Shown here: positions 5,406 through 12,075 of the stretch, piece by piece
Layout: each line of letters starts with the position of its first letter
Numbering within the stretch: the stretch's first letter is position 1
Source of the DNA: Pseudomonadota bacterium
GTDB lineage: Bacteria; Pseudomonadota; Alphaproteobacteria; Acetobacterales; Acetobacteraceae
Direction of reading: 5' to 3'
Length of the DNA stretch: 12,075 nucleotides
NCBI GenBank assembly: GCA_021841985.1
Contig: JAKCCP010000026.1
Span: forward strand, 1 to 12,075
The notes under the pieces: generated by a model
Databases searched by the model: none
The model's input: the letters and a program-made list of their open reading frames with translations, nothing else
Told to the model about the DNA's origin: nothing
Made by a program: the position numbers and the translations under genes

Positions 5406-7274
5406 ATGGACCTCATGATTCGAACGCATCTTTCTTCTCGGCGCCGTGTCCGGCGCTGGTCTTTGCTCGTCATGACCGCTCTTGCCGCTGGCAGCCTTCT
5501 TCCCTTGCCCGCCCGCGCCCAGCAAGCGAGCAGCGACGGATTGGATGCCGTCGAGCAGCAGATCCAGGATCTGCAAAAACAGCTCAAGGAACTCCGCAAG
5601 CAGCTCGCCGCCGAGGCCAAAGCCAAGGCGGCCGCCGCCGCGAAAGCGAAAGCGGCCGAAGCGGCGGCGCCGAGCAATGCCGCCGTCGCGCCGGGCGGCG
5701 GGCCGGGCACCGCCGCCAAGGGGGTCGCGACCGCCCCCCTCGCCACTGGCCAGCTCCAGGCCCAGGGCGGGACGCCGCCGCTGGTGCCGCAGCAAGTGCC
5801 GCCCAACATCGCGCCACCCGCGGCGGGCGGCACCACCGTCAACCCGGTGCCGCCGCCGGCGTTTTCCGACCAGGTGCCGATCACCGAGGTGCCGCCGCCG
5901 CCGGGCGCCGATTCGCTCTCCTCGGCGAGCCCGGCGATCCTGACCCAGATGGCGCCCGGCTATTCGCTGCGCGTCGGCGGGCTCAGCATCACGCTCGGCG
6001 GCTATGTCGAAGCGGCGTCGATCTATCGCAACCATGACGAAACCGCCGGCGTCAATTCCGGTTTCGGCACCGCCATCCCGATGCCCAATACGCCGCAATA
6101 CCACATGCCCGAATTCCGCATGGACGGCCGCCAGAGCCGCTGGGCGGCGCTGGCCCAGGGCAATGTCTCCGACAGCATCTCGGTCGCCGCCTATCTCGAG
6201 GGCGATTTTCTCTCCGCCGCGCCGACCGCCAATTCGATCCAGAGCAGCAGCTATAACCCGCGCTGGCGGCTCTATTACGCCCAGATCGACGATTCGGATA
6301 ACGACCTGCACGCCGTGTTCGGCGAGATCTGGTCGCTCATCGTGCCCTTCAAGACCGGCATGGTGCCGCGCCAGGAACTCATCCCGATCGATGTGGACGC
6401 GCAATACGTCGTCGGCTTCGGCTGGACCCGCAATCTCGGCCTGCGCCTGGTCAAGAGCTTCGACGACAATATCTTCAATGTCGGCCTCTCCGTCGAGAAT
6501 CCGCAAAGCGTCTATTATGTCGGCCCCAACGGCACCGGCGTTCCCGGCACCACGAGCTTTCAATTCCCTGGCGGTCCGGTCTATTTCTCCGGCACCAATT
6601 ATACCGTCGATGCCGCGCCCGACGTGGTCCTCAAGGGCACGGCCGATCCCGGCTTCGGCGGCCATTACGAACTCTATGGCCTCGGCCGCTGGATGCAGGA
6701 CCGCACCAGCCTCGGCAATGGCGGGCAGAACCACGTGGTGCCGGCCGGCGGCATCGGCGGCACCGCGCTCTATTCCTTCTTTGACCAGTACCTCGACCTT
6801 TATACCTCCTTCCTCGCCGGCTACGGCATCGGCCGCTACACATCGTCCGGCCTGCCGGATGCAACGGTCGGGCGCAATGGCGCGCCGGTGCCGATCCCCG
6901 GCGAGCAATTGCTGCTCGGCGCGATCGGCCATCCGACCGATGCCATCGACATCTACAGCTATATCGGCCGCGAGCAGGAGCAATCGGCGAGCTTCGCCAG
7001 CGCCGGCAAAGGGTATGGCTATGGCAGCGTGCTTTATTCCAATGCCGGTTGCGATATCCAGAACAACCCGACCTGCGCCGCCAATACCTCGGGCGTCACC
7101 GAGGGCACGATCGGCGCCTGGTGGCGGTTCCTGGAAGGCAAGAGCGTTGGCGTGTTCCTGCTCGGCCCGCAATACGAATATCTGCGCCGCGATACCTTCC
7201 AGGGAATCGGCGGCGCGCCCAAGGTGAACGAGCAGATTTATATGCTGAGCTTCCGCTATTATCCTTTCCAGTAG
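5406..7274 (+). CDS. Outer-membrane porin-like beta-barrel protein with N-terminal coiled coil
   Basis: 622 residues, or 619 if the ATG at 5415 is used; neither start has a strong ribosome site. Signal peptide: Arg-rich n-region (6-17), hydrophobic core SLLVMTALAAGSLLPL (19-34), cleavage after ARA at 38. Mature protein: a coiled coil with perfect 3-4 heptad spacing (L46, V49, I53, L56, L60, L63, L67), an Ala/Lys/Glu helix to about 88, a Gly/Pro-rich linker (about 90-170), then a barrel from about 186 to the end with alternating aromatic strands. Segments such as GRQSRWAALAQG, YLEGDFLS and GFGWTRNLGLRLVKSF recall DcaP-like or OprO/OprP-like trimeric porins, many of which carry an N-terminal coiled coil. 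It ends FRYYPFQ, so the usual terminal Phe is one residue from the end. The Pho box upstream suggests induction by phosphate starvation and an anionic solute; the cargo is unproven. Confidence 0.82.
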   Translation: MDLMIRTHLSSRRRVRRWSLLVMTALAAGSLLPLPARAQQASSDGLDAVEQQIQDLQKQLKELRKQLAAEAKAKAAAAAKAKAAEAAAPSNAAVAPGGGPGTAAKGVATAPLATGQLQAQGGTPPLVPQQVPPNIAPPAAGGTTVNPVPPPAFSDQVPITEVPPPPGADSLSSASPAILTQMAPGYSLRVGGLSITLGGYVEAASIYRNHDETAGVNSGFGTAIPMPNTPQYHMPEFRMDGRQSRWAALAQGNVSDSISVAAYLEGDFLSAAPTANSIQSSSYNPRWRLYYAQIDDSDNDLHAVFGEIWSLIVPFKTGMVPRQELIPIDVDAQYVVGFGWTRNLGLRLVKSFDDNIFNVGLSVENPQSVYYVGPNGTGVPGTTSFQFPGGPVYFSGTNYTVDAAPDVVLKGTADPGFGGHYELYGLGRWMQDRTSLGNGGQNHVVPAGGIGGTALYSFFDQYLDLYTSFLAGYGIGRYTSSGLPDATVGRNGAPVPIPGEQLLLGAIGHPTDAIDIYSYIGREQEQSASFASAGKGYGYGSVLYSNAGCDIQNNPTCAANTSGVTEGTIGAWWRFLEGKSVGVFLLGPQYEYLRRDTFQGIGGAPKVNEQIYMLSFRYYPFQ

Positions 7275-7291
7275 CGTCGCCACGGCGCCGA

Positions 7292-7316
7292 TGGGGCGGG
7301 CGTTGCGTTTGCCCCA
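7292..7316 (+). terminator. Weak hairpin after the porin gene
   Basis: TGGGGC (7292-7297) pairs with GCCCCA (7311-7316) over a 13-nt loop, 17 nt after the porin stop. A second small hairpin CGGCC-TAT-GGCCG follows at 7321-7333. Neither has a T-run. They may end the porin transcript or be incidental; the next gene starts only 98 nt after the porin stop. Confidence 0.3.
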
Positions 7317-7372
7317 CCGGCGGCCTATGGCCGGGGCATGGCAACGAAACCACCCCGCTCCGGCACCGCCTG

Positions 7373-8275
7373 ATGCGCATTCTGTTCATCTCGGCCAACC
7401 GCATCGGCGATGCGGTGATCACCACCAATGTGCTGGATCACCTGATCCGGGCGTACCCGAAGGCGCGCATCACCATCGTCTGCGGCGGGGTCGCGGCCGG
7501 GGTGTTCGCGCGCATGCCCAACCGCGAGCGCACCCTCATTCTCGACAAGCGCCCCTATGATCTCCACTGGCTCGCTCTCTGGCGCCAGGTGGTCGGGACG
7601 CGCTGGGATCTGGTGGTCGATTTCCGCCGCTCGCTGATTTCGTATCTGGTGTGGACGCGAAAGCGGGCGCTCAAGCCGCGCCTCTCGATCGGGCGCAAGC
7701 ACGAGCAATTCGCCGCGGCCTTGGGGATCAGCCCGGCGCCGCTGCCGGTCGTCTGGGTAAACGACGCCGATCGCGCCCGCGCGGCGGCGCTCTTGCCCGC
7801 CGACCGTCCGGTGATCGGCTTCGGGCCGACCGCGAACTGGCCGCCGAAAGCCTGGCCGGCGGCGCATTTCGCGGCGCTCTTTCAGCGTCTCGCCGCCGAG
7901 CGTCTGCCGGGCGCGGTGGCGGCGGTGTTCGCCGGGCCGGGCGAGGCGGAGCGGGCGATGGCGGCGCCGCTGCTGGCGCTTCTGCCCGAGGCGATCGATC
8001 TTCGCGGCCAGCTCAGCCTCGCCGAGGCCGCCGCCTGTCTGCAACGCTGCGCGCTCTATGTCGGCAATGACAGCGGCCTCATGCATCTCGCCGCCGCCGC
8101 CGGCGTGCCCACCGTCGGGCTCTGCGCGACCACGCGCGACCGCGCCGCCGAAATGGCGCCGGCCGGGCGTTATGCCGATTGGGCGCTCGGCGAGAGCGAG
8201 GAAATGGCCGATCTCTCGGTCGAGACGGCATTTGCTACGGCGCTCCGGCTGATGGCGGACGCGGCTACGGCTTGA
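7373..8275 (+). CDS. Glycosyltransferase family 9 protein (heptosyltransferase-like)
   Basis: A 300-residue GT-B enzyme of the ADP-heptose:LPS heptosyltransferase family, which transfers a sugar from a nucleotide donor to an envelope glycan at the cytoplasmic face. N-terminal MRILFISANRIGDAV carries Asp13 at the position of the catalytic Asp in WaaC-type enzymes. The C-terminal domain has IGFGPTANWPPKAWP (148-162), VFAGPGE (185-191), the Leu/Arg-rich IDLRGQLSLAEAAACL (208-223), and the signature YVGNDSGLMHLAAAAGVPTV (229-248). The start at 7373 gives the standard family N-terminus; the open frame upstream is the porin's shadow. No clear Shine-Dalgarno. The 3' end overlaps convergent cobC by 11 bp. 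Sugar donor and acceptor cannot be told from sequence, so no symbol is given. Confidence 0.9.
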   Translation: MRILFISANRIGDAVITTNVLDHLIRAYPKARITIVCGGVAAGVFARMPNRERTLILDKRPYDLHWLALWRQVVGTRWDLVVDFRRSLISYLVWTRKRALKPRLSIGRKHEQFAAALGISPAPLPVVWVNDADRARAAALLPADRPVIGFGPTANWPPKAWPAAHFAALFQRLAAERLPGAVAAVFAGPGEAERAMAAPLLALLPEAIDLRGQLSLAEAAACLQRCALYVGNDSGLMHLAAAAGVPTVGLCATTRDRAAEMAPAGRYADWALGESEEMADLSVETAFATALRLMADAATA

Positions 8276-9269
8276 GGGCGAGCGCCGCGACCAGACGGTC
8301 GAATGCCGCGCCGGGGAGACCGAGGCGAAGCCAGCGCGGCTGCGCGGCAAAGCGGCGCACCAGAATCCCGGCGGCGCCGAGATGGTCGAACACCGAAGCC
8401 GCGTCGGCGCTTTCGGCGAGGCGGAAAAGCGACGTGCCGCCGCGCGGGGTGAGGCCGGCGGCGGCGAGCGCGGCATCGAGCCGGGAAGCGTCACCGGCGA
8501 GCCGCGCCGCCATCGCCGCGCGCCAGGCGGCATCTTCGAGCGCCAGGGTTCCGATCGCGATCGCGGCACCGCTGACCGGCCACGGGCCGAGGGCGGCGCG
8601 AAGCCTTGGCGCGAGGCTTGCCGGGGCAAGCGCGAAGCCGAGCCGGAGCCCGGCGAGCCCGCTCGCCTTGCCGAACGAGCGCAGCACGATGACGCCGCGC
8701 GCGGGAAATAGTGGCGCGAGCGAGACGCCGTCGGGCGCGAAATCGGCGAACGCCTCGTCCGCCACCAGCCAGCCGCCGCGCGCGGCCAAGGGGGCGGCGA
8801 AGGCGCGGAGTTCCGCCGCCGCGATCATCCGCCCGTCGGGGTTGTTGGGGTTGCACAGCACGACCACCTCCGCCGCCGCCGCGTCGGCGAGGGTCGCGAC
8901 CTCCCGCACATGATGCCCCGCCGCGCGCCAGGCGAATCCGTGCTCGGCATAGGTCGGCGCGAGCACCGCGACGCGCGACCGCGGGCGAAGGAGCGGCAAG
9001 AGGCCGATCAGCGCCTGCGAGCCGGCGCAAGCGACCACGAGGCCGCGATCGGCAAGGCCATAGGCGCGCGCCGCCGCCGCTTCGAGCGCGCTCAAGGCCT
9101 CCGGCTCGGGAAGCCGGGTGAGATGATCCTCGGCAAGCCTCGGTACCGGGTAGGGATAGGGATTGATCCCGGTCGAGAGATCGAGGAACGGCGCCGGCGC
9201 GCGCGGGAACAGGCGGCGCAGCTCCCCGAGCCGGCCGCCATGGACCGGCGGCGCCTCTTGGCCGCTCAT
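8265..9269 (-). CDS. cobC: L-threonine-O-3-phosphate decarboxylase (CobC; Salmonella CobD)
   Basis: A 334-residue fold-I PLP aminotransferase-like enzyme that makes (R)-1-amino-2-propanol O-2-phosphate for the cobalamin nucleotide loop. The N-terminus HGGRLGELRRLFP (10-22) and LSTGINPYPYPVP (31-43) are typical of CobC. PLP-site residues are Asn140 in CNPNNPDG, Asp171 in LVADEAFADF and the Schiff-base Lys201 in SFGKASGLAGLRLGF; Arg315 in RWLRLGLPG should bind the substrate carboxylate. It runs convergent to the glycosyltransferase gene (11-bp overlap at the 3' ends) and divergent from cbiB with only 26 bp between start codons. Its product is the substrate of the neighbouring CbiB, supporting the assignment over histidinol-phosphate aminotransferase, its closest relative. 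Confidence 0.94.
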   Translation of the reverse strand: MSGQEAPPVHGGRLGELRRLFPRAPAPFLDLSTGINPYPYPVPRLAEDHLTRLPEPEALSALEAAAARAYGLADRGLVVACAGSQALIGLLPLLRPRSRVAVLAPTYAEHGFAWRAAGHHVREVATLADAAAAEVVVLCNPNNPDGRMIAAAELRAFAAPLAARGGWLVADEAFADFAPDGVSLAPLFPARGVIVLRSFGKASGLAGLRLGFALAPASLAPRLRAALGPWPVSGAAIAIGTLALEDAAWRAAMAARLAGDASRLDAALAAAGLTPRGGTSLFRLAESADAASVFDHLGAAGILVRRFAAQPRWLRLGLPGAAFDRLVAALALKP

Positions 9270-9295
9270 CGCCGACCCGCCATGAAAGCCCCGCG

Positions 9296-10261
9296 ATGCG
9301 CGATCATCTCACCCTCCTTGCCGCCGGCCTGATCCTCGAGGCCGCGTTCGGCTATCCGGCCCCGCTTTACCGCCGCATCGGCCATCCCGTCACCTGGATC
9401 GGCGCGCTGATCGCGGCCCTCGAGCGGCGCCTCAACCGCGCGACCCTCGCGCCGGCATGGCGCCGGGCGCTGGGCGCGCTGACGCTGGCGCTGGTGCTGC
9501 TCGCCGCCGTGCTCCCGGCTCTTGCGCTCGCCGGACTCGGCCATCGCTTGTTTCCCGGCATCATGGGTGATCTCGTGCTCGGTCTCGCCGCCTCGACGCT
9601 GTTTGCCGCGCGCAGCCTCCACCAACATGTCGGCGCCGTCGCCGCGGCCCTCGCGCGCGGCGGGATCGCCGGCGGGCGGGCGGCGGTTGCGCATATCGTC
9701 GGGCGTGACCCCGAGACGCTGGACGAGGCCGGCGTCATCCGCGCCGCGATCGAGAGTCTGGCCGAGAATTTTTCCGATGCCGTCATCGCGCCTTCGTTCT
9801 GGTGCGTGCTCTTCGGTCTTCCGGGCCTTGCGCTTTATAAGGCCGCGAACACCGCCGACAGCATGATCGGCCATCGCAACGCGCGGTTCGCGGATTTCGG
9901 TTTCGCCGCCGCGCGGTTCGATGATCTGCTCAATCTCCCCGCCGCGCGTCTCGCGGCACTCTTGCTCGCGCTCGCCGCGCCGGGGCGCGCGCTTGCGGTG
10001 TTGCGCGCGGCCTTACGCGATGCGCGCCATCATCGCTCGCCCAATGCCGGCTGGCCGGAGGCGGCGATGGCTGAAGCACTCGGCCTTCGCCTCGCCGGGC
10101 CGCGCGTCTATGGCGGAGAGCGGGTTCTCGATGCCTGGATGGGCGAAGGGCGGGCGGCGGCGACCGCGCAAGACCTTGCCCATGCCCTGGCGCTCTACCG
10201 CCGAGCCCTGGCACTCACGCTGGCGCTGGTATTGTTCTTTGTTTTCATCGTGCCAGGCTGA
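9296..10261 (+). CDS. cbiB: Adenosylcobinamide-phosphate synthase (CbiB; CobD in P. denitrificans naming)
   Basis: A 321-residue integral membrane enzyme that joins aminopropanol (phosphate) to adenosylcobyrate. It begins [17 protein letters not shown] and [11 protein letters not shown] (29-39), both family hallmarks. The core is [20 protein letters not shown] (135-154), then [15 protein letters not shown] (155-169), [15 protein letters not shown] (181-195) and [17 protein letters not shown] (203-219), plus [12 protein letters not shown] (248-259) and YGGER (272-276). Hydrophobic stretches at about 60-82, 163-180, 213-229 and 304-319 are probable membrane segments. The 3' end overlaps convergent cobQ by 17 bp. 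Start codons of cbiB and cobC are 26 bp apart, leaving little room for separate promoters, so control regions must overlap the genes. Confidence 0.96.
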   Translation: MRDHLTLLAAGLILEAAFGYPAPLYRRIGHPVTWIGALIAALERRLNRATLAPAWRRALGALTLALVLLAAVLPALALAGLGHRLFPGIMGDLVLGLAASTLFAARSLHQHVGAVAAALARGGIAGGRAAVAHIVGRDPETLDEAGVIRAAIESLAENFSDAVIAPSFWCVLFGLPGLALYKAANTADSMIGHRNARFADFGFAAARFDDLLNLPAARLAALLLALAAPGRALAVLRAALRDARHHRSPNAGWPEAAMAEALGLRLAGPRVYGGERVLDAWMGEGRAAATAQDLAHALALYRRALALTLALVLFFVFIVPG

Positions 10262-11699
10262 GCAGGGTTTCGAGATCGATGTGGCGGGCGAGGTGATCGG
10301 CGAGGGCATCGAGGGTCGTCTCGATCAGCCCGTCGAAGGAGGGAAGGCGTGAGGCGGCGCCGAAGCGCGCGAGCCAGCCGGCGCGGGCCGCGTCATCGCC
10401 GAACATGCCGTGCAGATAGGTGCCGAAAACCCGACCATCCGGCGCCACCGCGCCGTCCGTCGCGCCATCGGCGAGGCGATGGAGGGGATGGGCGAGGGCG
10501 GGGCCGACGCTTTCGCCGAGATGCATCTCATAGCCGCGCACCGGGGTGTGATCGAGGAGATTGATGCCGGCCGCCTCGGCGAGATTTTTTTTGTGCCCGA
10601 GAACGGTGCGGAACGCGAGCAGGCCGAGCCCGCGTGACTCCCCCGCCTCGCCCTCGATCCCGTCGGGATCGGCGATATCGTCCCCGAGCATCTGAAACCC
10701 GCCGCAAATCCCGATCACCGCGCCGCCCTGGCGGTGATGGGCGAGGAGATCGATGTCCCACCCTTCGGCGCGCAACGCCGCGAGATCGGCCCGCGTCGCT
10801 TTCGAGCCCGGCAGAATGATGACATCCGCCTCCGGCAGCGGCGCGCCGCGTGGGGCGAGCGTCAGGGCGATTTCGGGCTCGGCGAAAAGCGGGTCGAGAT
10901 CGTCGAAATTGGCGATATGCGGCAGCAGCGGCACGGTGATGCGCAATCGCCCACCGGTTTCGGCGCGCGGCGCGAGGTCGGCGGCGTCTTCCGCCGGCAG
11001 ATGGCGCGCCTTCGGGAAATGCGGCACGAGACCAAGCGGCGCCCAGCCGGTGCGGGCGGCGATGATAGCCATTCCCTCGGCGAACAGCGACGCATCGCCG
11101 CGCATGCGGTTGATGATGAATCCCCTGATCAAAGCGGCATCTTCCGCGGCGAGCACGGTTTTGGTGCCGATCACGCTCGCGATCACGCCGCCACGGTCGA
11201 TATCGCCGACCAGCACCACGGGAAGTCCGGCTGCGCGCGCGAATCCCATATTGGCGATGTCGTTTTGGCGGAGATTGATTTCGGCGGGGCTGCCCGCGCC
11301 CTCGACCAGGATCAGGTCGCGCGCCGCCCCGAGCGTGGCAAAACTTTCCAAAAGGGCAGGCAAGAACTCACGTTTCCTCGTCTGCCAGGCGCGCGCCGGC
11401 GTCGTCCCGACAACCGCGCCGCGGAGCACGATCTGCGCCCCGATCTCGCTTTGCGGCTTGAGCAGAACCGGGTTCATATGCACGCTCGGGGCAATATACG
11501 CAGCCCGTGCCTGCAACGCCTGCGCCCGCCCGATCTCGCCGCCATCCGCCGTGACGGCGGCGTTGTTGGACATGTTCTGCGGCTTGAATGGTGCCACAAG
11601 CAGCCCGCGCCGCGCGAAGGCGCGACAAAGCCCGGCGACGATCAGGGATTTTCCGACGCTGGAGCCGGTGCCTTGGAACATCAGCGCTTTCGCGGTCAT
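10245..11699 (-). CDS. cobQ: Cobyric acid synthase (adenosylcobyrate synthase)
   Basis: A 484-residue glutamine-dependent amidotransferase that amidates carboxylates b, d, e and g of adenosylcobyrinate a,c-diamide using ATP. The N-terminal dethiobiotin-synthetase-like domain has the P-loop-like [20 protein letters not shown] (7-26), FKPQNMSNN (38-46), [12 protein letters not shown] (133-144) and [15 protein letters not shown] (165-179). The C-terminal triad glutaminase domain has ILPGSKAT (295-302), the nucleophile Cys332 in [16 protein letters not shown] (389-395), and His430 in GTYLHGMF. CobQ normally has about 480-510 residues, so it looks intact. A GGAG lies 10 nt before the ATG at 11699. 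It follows cobO on the same strand after a 95-nt spacer that holds an AT-rich hairpin repeat. Confidence 0.97.
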   Translation of the reverse strand: MTAKALMFQGTGSSVGKSLIVAGLCRAFARRGLLVAPFKPQNMSNNAAVTADGGEIGRAQALQARAAYIAPSVHMNPVLLKPQSEIGAQIVLRGAVVGTTPARAWQTRKREFLPALLESFATLGAARDLILVEGAGSPAEINLRQNDIANMGFARAAGLPVVLVGDIDRGGVIASVIGTKTVLAAEDAALIRGFIINRMRGDASLFAEGMAIIAARTGWAPLGLVPHFPKARHLPAEDAADLAPRAETGGRLRITVPLLPHIANFDDLDPLFAEPEIALTLAPRGAPLPEADVIILPGSKATRADLAALRAEGWDIDLLAHHRQGGAVIGICGGFQMLGDDIADPDGIEGEAGESRGLGLLAFRTVLGHKKNLAEAAGINLLDHTPVRGYEMHLGESVGPALAHPLHRLADGATDGAVAPDGRVFGTYLHGMFGDDAARAGWLARFGAASRLPSFDGLIETTLDALADHLARHIDLETLLSLAR

Positions 11700-11734
11700 C
11701 GCGAAGACGCTCCGCCCGGCACCGCGCCACGGAC

Positions 11735-11769
11735 AAAAGTTTTTTGGTTCTTTTTTTCAAAAAAGAACC
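11735..11769. repeat. Dispersed AT-rich hairpin repeat, copy B
   Basis: GGTTCTTTTTT (11746-11756), loop TC, AAAAAAGAACC (11759-11769), 11-2-11, preceded by AAAAGTTTTTT. The core matches copy A at 1524-1565 apart from one extra T and an extra A before the loop C in copy A. CGGCACCGCGC, the right arm of the GC hairpin near copy A, also lies upstream here (11717-11727), but with a 10-nt rather than about 20-nt spacer and without its left arm. It sits between cobO and cobQ, 26 nt past the cobO stop. It may attenuate or process the cobO-cobQ transcript. Confidence 0.75.
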
Positions 11770-11794
11770 ACCTTTCTCTTACACACATTTTTTT

Positions 11795-12075
11795 CTAAAA
11801 CTCGATGCCCTGCTGCGCCCTGACGCCGGCGGCGAAATGATGTTTCGCGAGGGTCATTTCCGTGACCAGATCGGCGTGCGCGAGCAAATCGGGTTTGGCG
11901 TTGCGCCCGGTGATCACGACGTGCTGCATCGCCGGCCGCGCCGCGAGCGCCGCCAGAACGCGATCGAGCGCGAGATAATCATAGCGGAGCGCGATGTTGA
12001 GTTCATCGAGGATGACGAGCGCGATGTCTTCCCGCGCCAGCAGGCGCTCGCTCACCGCGAAGGCCTGCGCGCAGG
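11795..12075 (-). CDS. cobO: Cob(I)yrinic acid a,c-diamide adenosyltransferase (partial, 5' end off the window)
   Basis: Only the last 92 or so residues are in the window; the frame stays open to the right edge, and the internal GTG at 12055 is not the true start (full proteins are about 200 residues). The enzyme adds the 5'-deoxyadenosyl group to the cobalt of reduced corrinoid using ATP. Typical BtuR/CobO features are present: IALVILDELNIALRYDYL (Asp-Glu of the metal/ATP site), HVVITGRNAKPDLLAHADLV, and the C-terminal VTEMTLAKHHF then GVRAQQGIEF, the family's usual ending. The missing N-terminus should carry the P-loop. It is followed at 95 nt by cobQ on the same strand, the next step of the pathway. 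Confidence 0.95.
   Translation of the reverse strand, partial: CAQAFAVSERLLAREDIALVILDELNIALRYDYLALDRVLAALAARPAMQHVVITGRNAKPDLLAHADLVTEMTLAKHHFAAGVRAQQGIEF

Noticed and set aside
5595..5670. Ala/Lys/Glu-codon repeats in the porin gene as a DNA repeat or CRISPR-like array
   Set aside because: The repetition follows from the low-complexity helix after the coiled coil; there is no regular spacer and no conserved repeat unit.
5298..7283. A 661-codon open frame on the minus strand covering the whole porin gene
   Set aside because: It is exactly antisense to a gene with a clear signal peptide and barrel, and its translation is Ala/Arg/Gly/Asp-rich low complexity. Such mirror frames are usual in high-GC DNA.
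7049..7372. N-terminal extension of the GT9 protein upstream of 7373
   Set aside because: It overlaps the porin end in another frame, and MRILFISANRIGDAV is the standard family N-terminus.
11700..11794. Cobalamin riboswitch between cobO and cobQ
   Set aside because: The spacer is only 95 nt, holds a simple AT hairpin and shows no B12-box-like conserved core. I saw none elsewhere in the window either, though the region upstream of cobO is outside it.
10734..11823. Two overlapping plus-strand frames of about 355 codons opposite cobQ
   Set aside because: cobQ is fully supported by motifs. The opposite frames have no family similarity, and they run into the AT-rich repeat.

Overview
The window is a high-GC (by eye well over 60% G+C), gene-dense chromosomal segment. 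The gene set and naming pattern fit an alphaproteobacterium: an aroQ-accB-accC operon, a fold-III ornithine/lysine decarboxylase, and cobC/cobD/cobQ/cobO-type late aerobic cobalamin genes. AT-rich hairpin repeats between GC-rich genes make me lean towards the Rhodospirillales/Acetobacteraceae side, but that is inference. Both edges cut genes: a CoA-transferase subunit on the left and cobO on the right.

Layout. Positions 1-1402 (minus): a two-gene, ATGA-overlapped pair of class I CoA-transferase-like alpha and beta subunits. The beta subunit seems to lack the usual catalytic glutamate. Positions 1403-1563: a spacer with three perfect hairpins, one of which recurs at 11735-11769. Positions 1564-3810 (minus): aroQ, accB and accC, tightly packed (4-nt overlap, then a 1-nt gap), making type II dehydroquinase, the biotin carrier protein and biotin carboxylase. 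Positions 3811-4078: a divergent regulatory gap with an 11-bp direct repeat. Positions 4079-5209 (plus): a PLP-dependent ornithine/lysine-type decarboxylase followed by a strong hairpin. Positions 5210-5405: an AT-rich island carrying a near-perfect Pho box and a -10-like element. Positions 5406-7274 (plus): a large outer-membrane barrel protein with a signal peptide, periplasmic coiled coil and Pro-rich linker. Positions 7373-8275 (plus): a GT9 (heptosyltransferase-like) glycosyltransferase. Positions 8265-12075: four cobalamin genes on alternating strands, cobC (minus), cbiB/cobD (plus), cobQ (minus) and cobO (minus, partial).

How they work together. AccB and AccC form the biotin carboxylase half of acetyl-CoA carboxylase, and AroQ feeds the shikimate pathway. 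The CoA-transferase-like pair probably acts on an unknown acyl-CoA. The porin looks phosphate-responsive through its promoter, and the GT9 enzyme probably works on envelope glycans. CobO (adenosylation), CobQ (four amidations), CobC (aminopropanol phosphate formation) and CbiB (its attachment) cover consecutive late steps from cobyrinate a,c-diamide to adenosylcobinamide phosphate.

I saw no tRNA, rRNA, CRISPR array, insertion sequence, phage or defence gene, or riboswitch. Most of the window is core metabolism. The less ordinary signals are the Pho box upstream of the coiled-coil porin, the recurring AT-rich hairpin, and the CoA-transferase-like pair without canonical active-site features.
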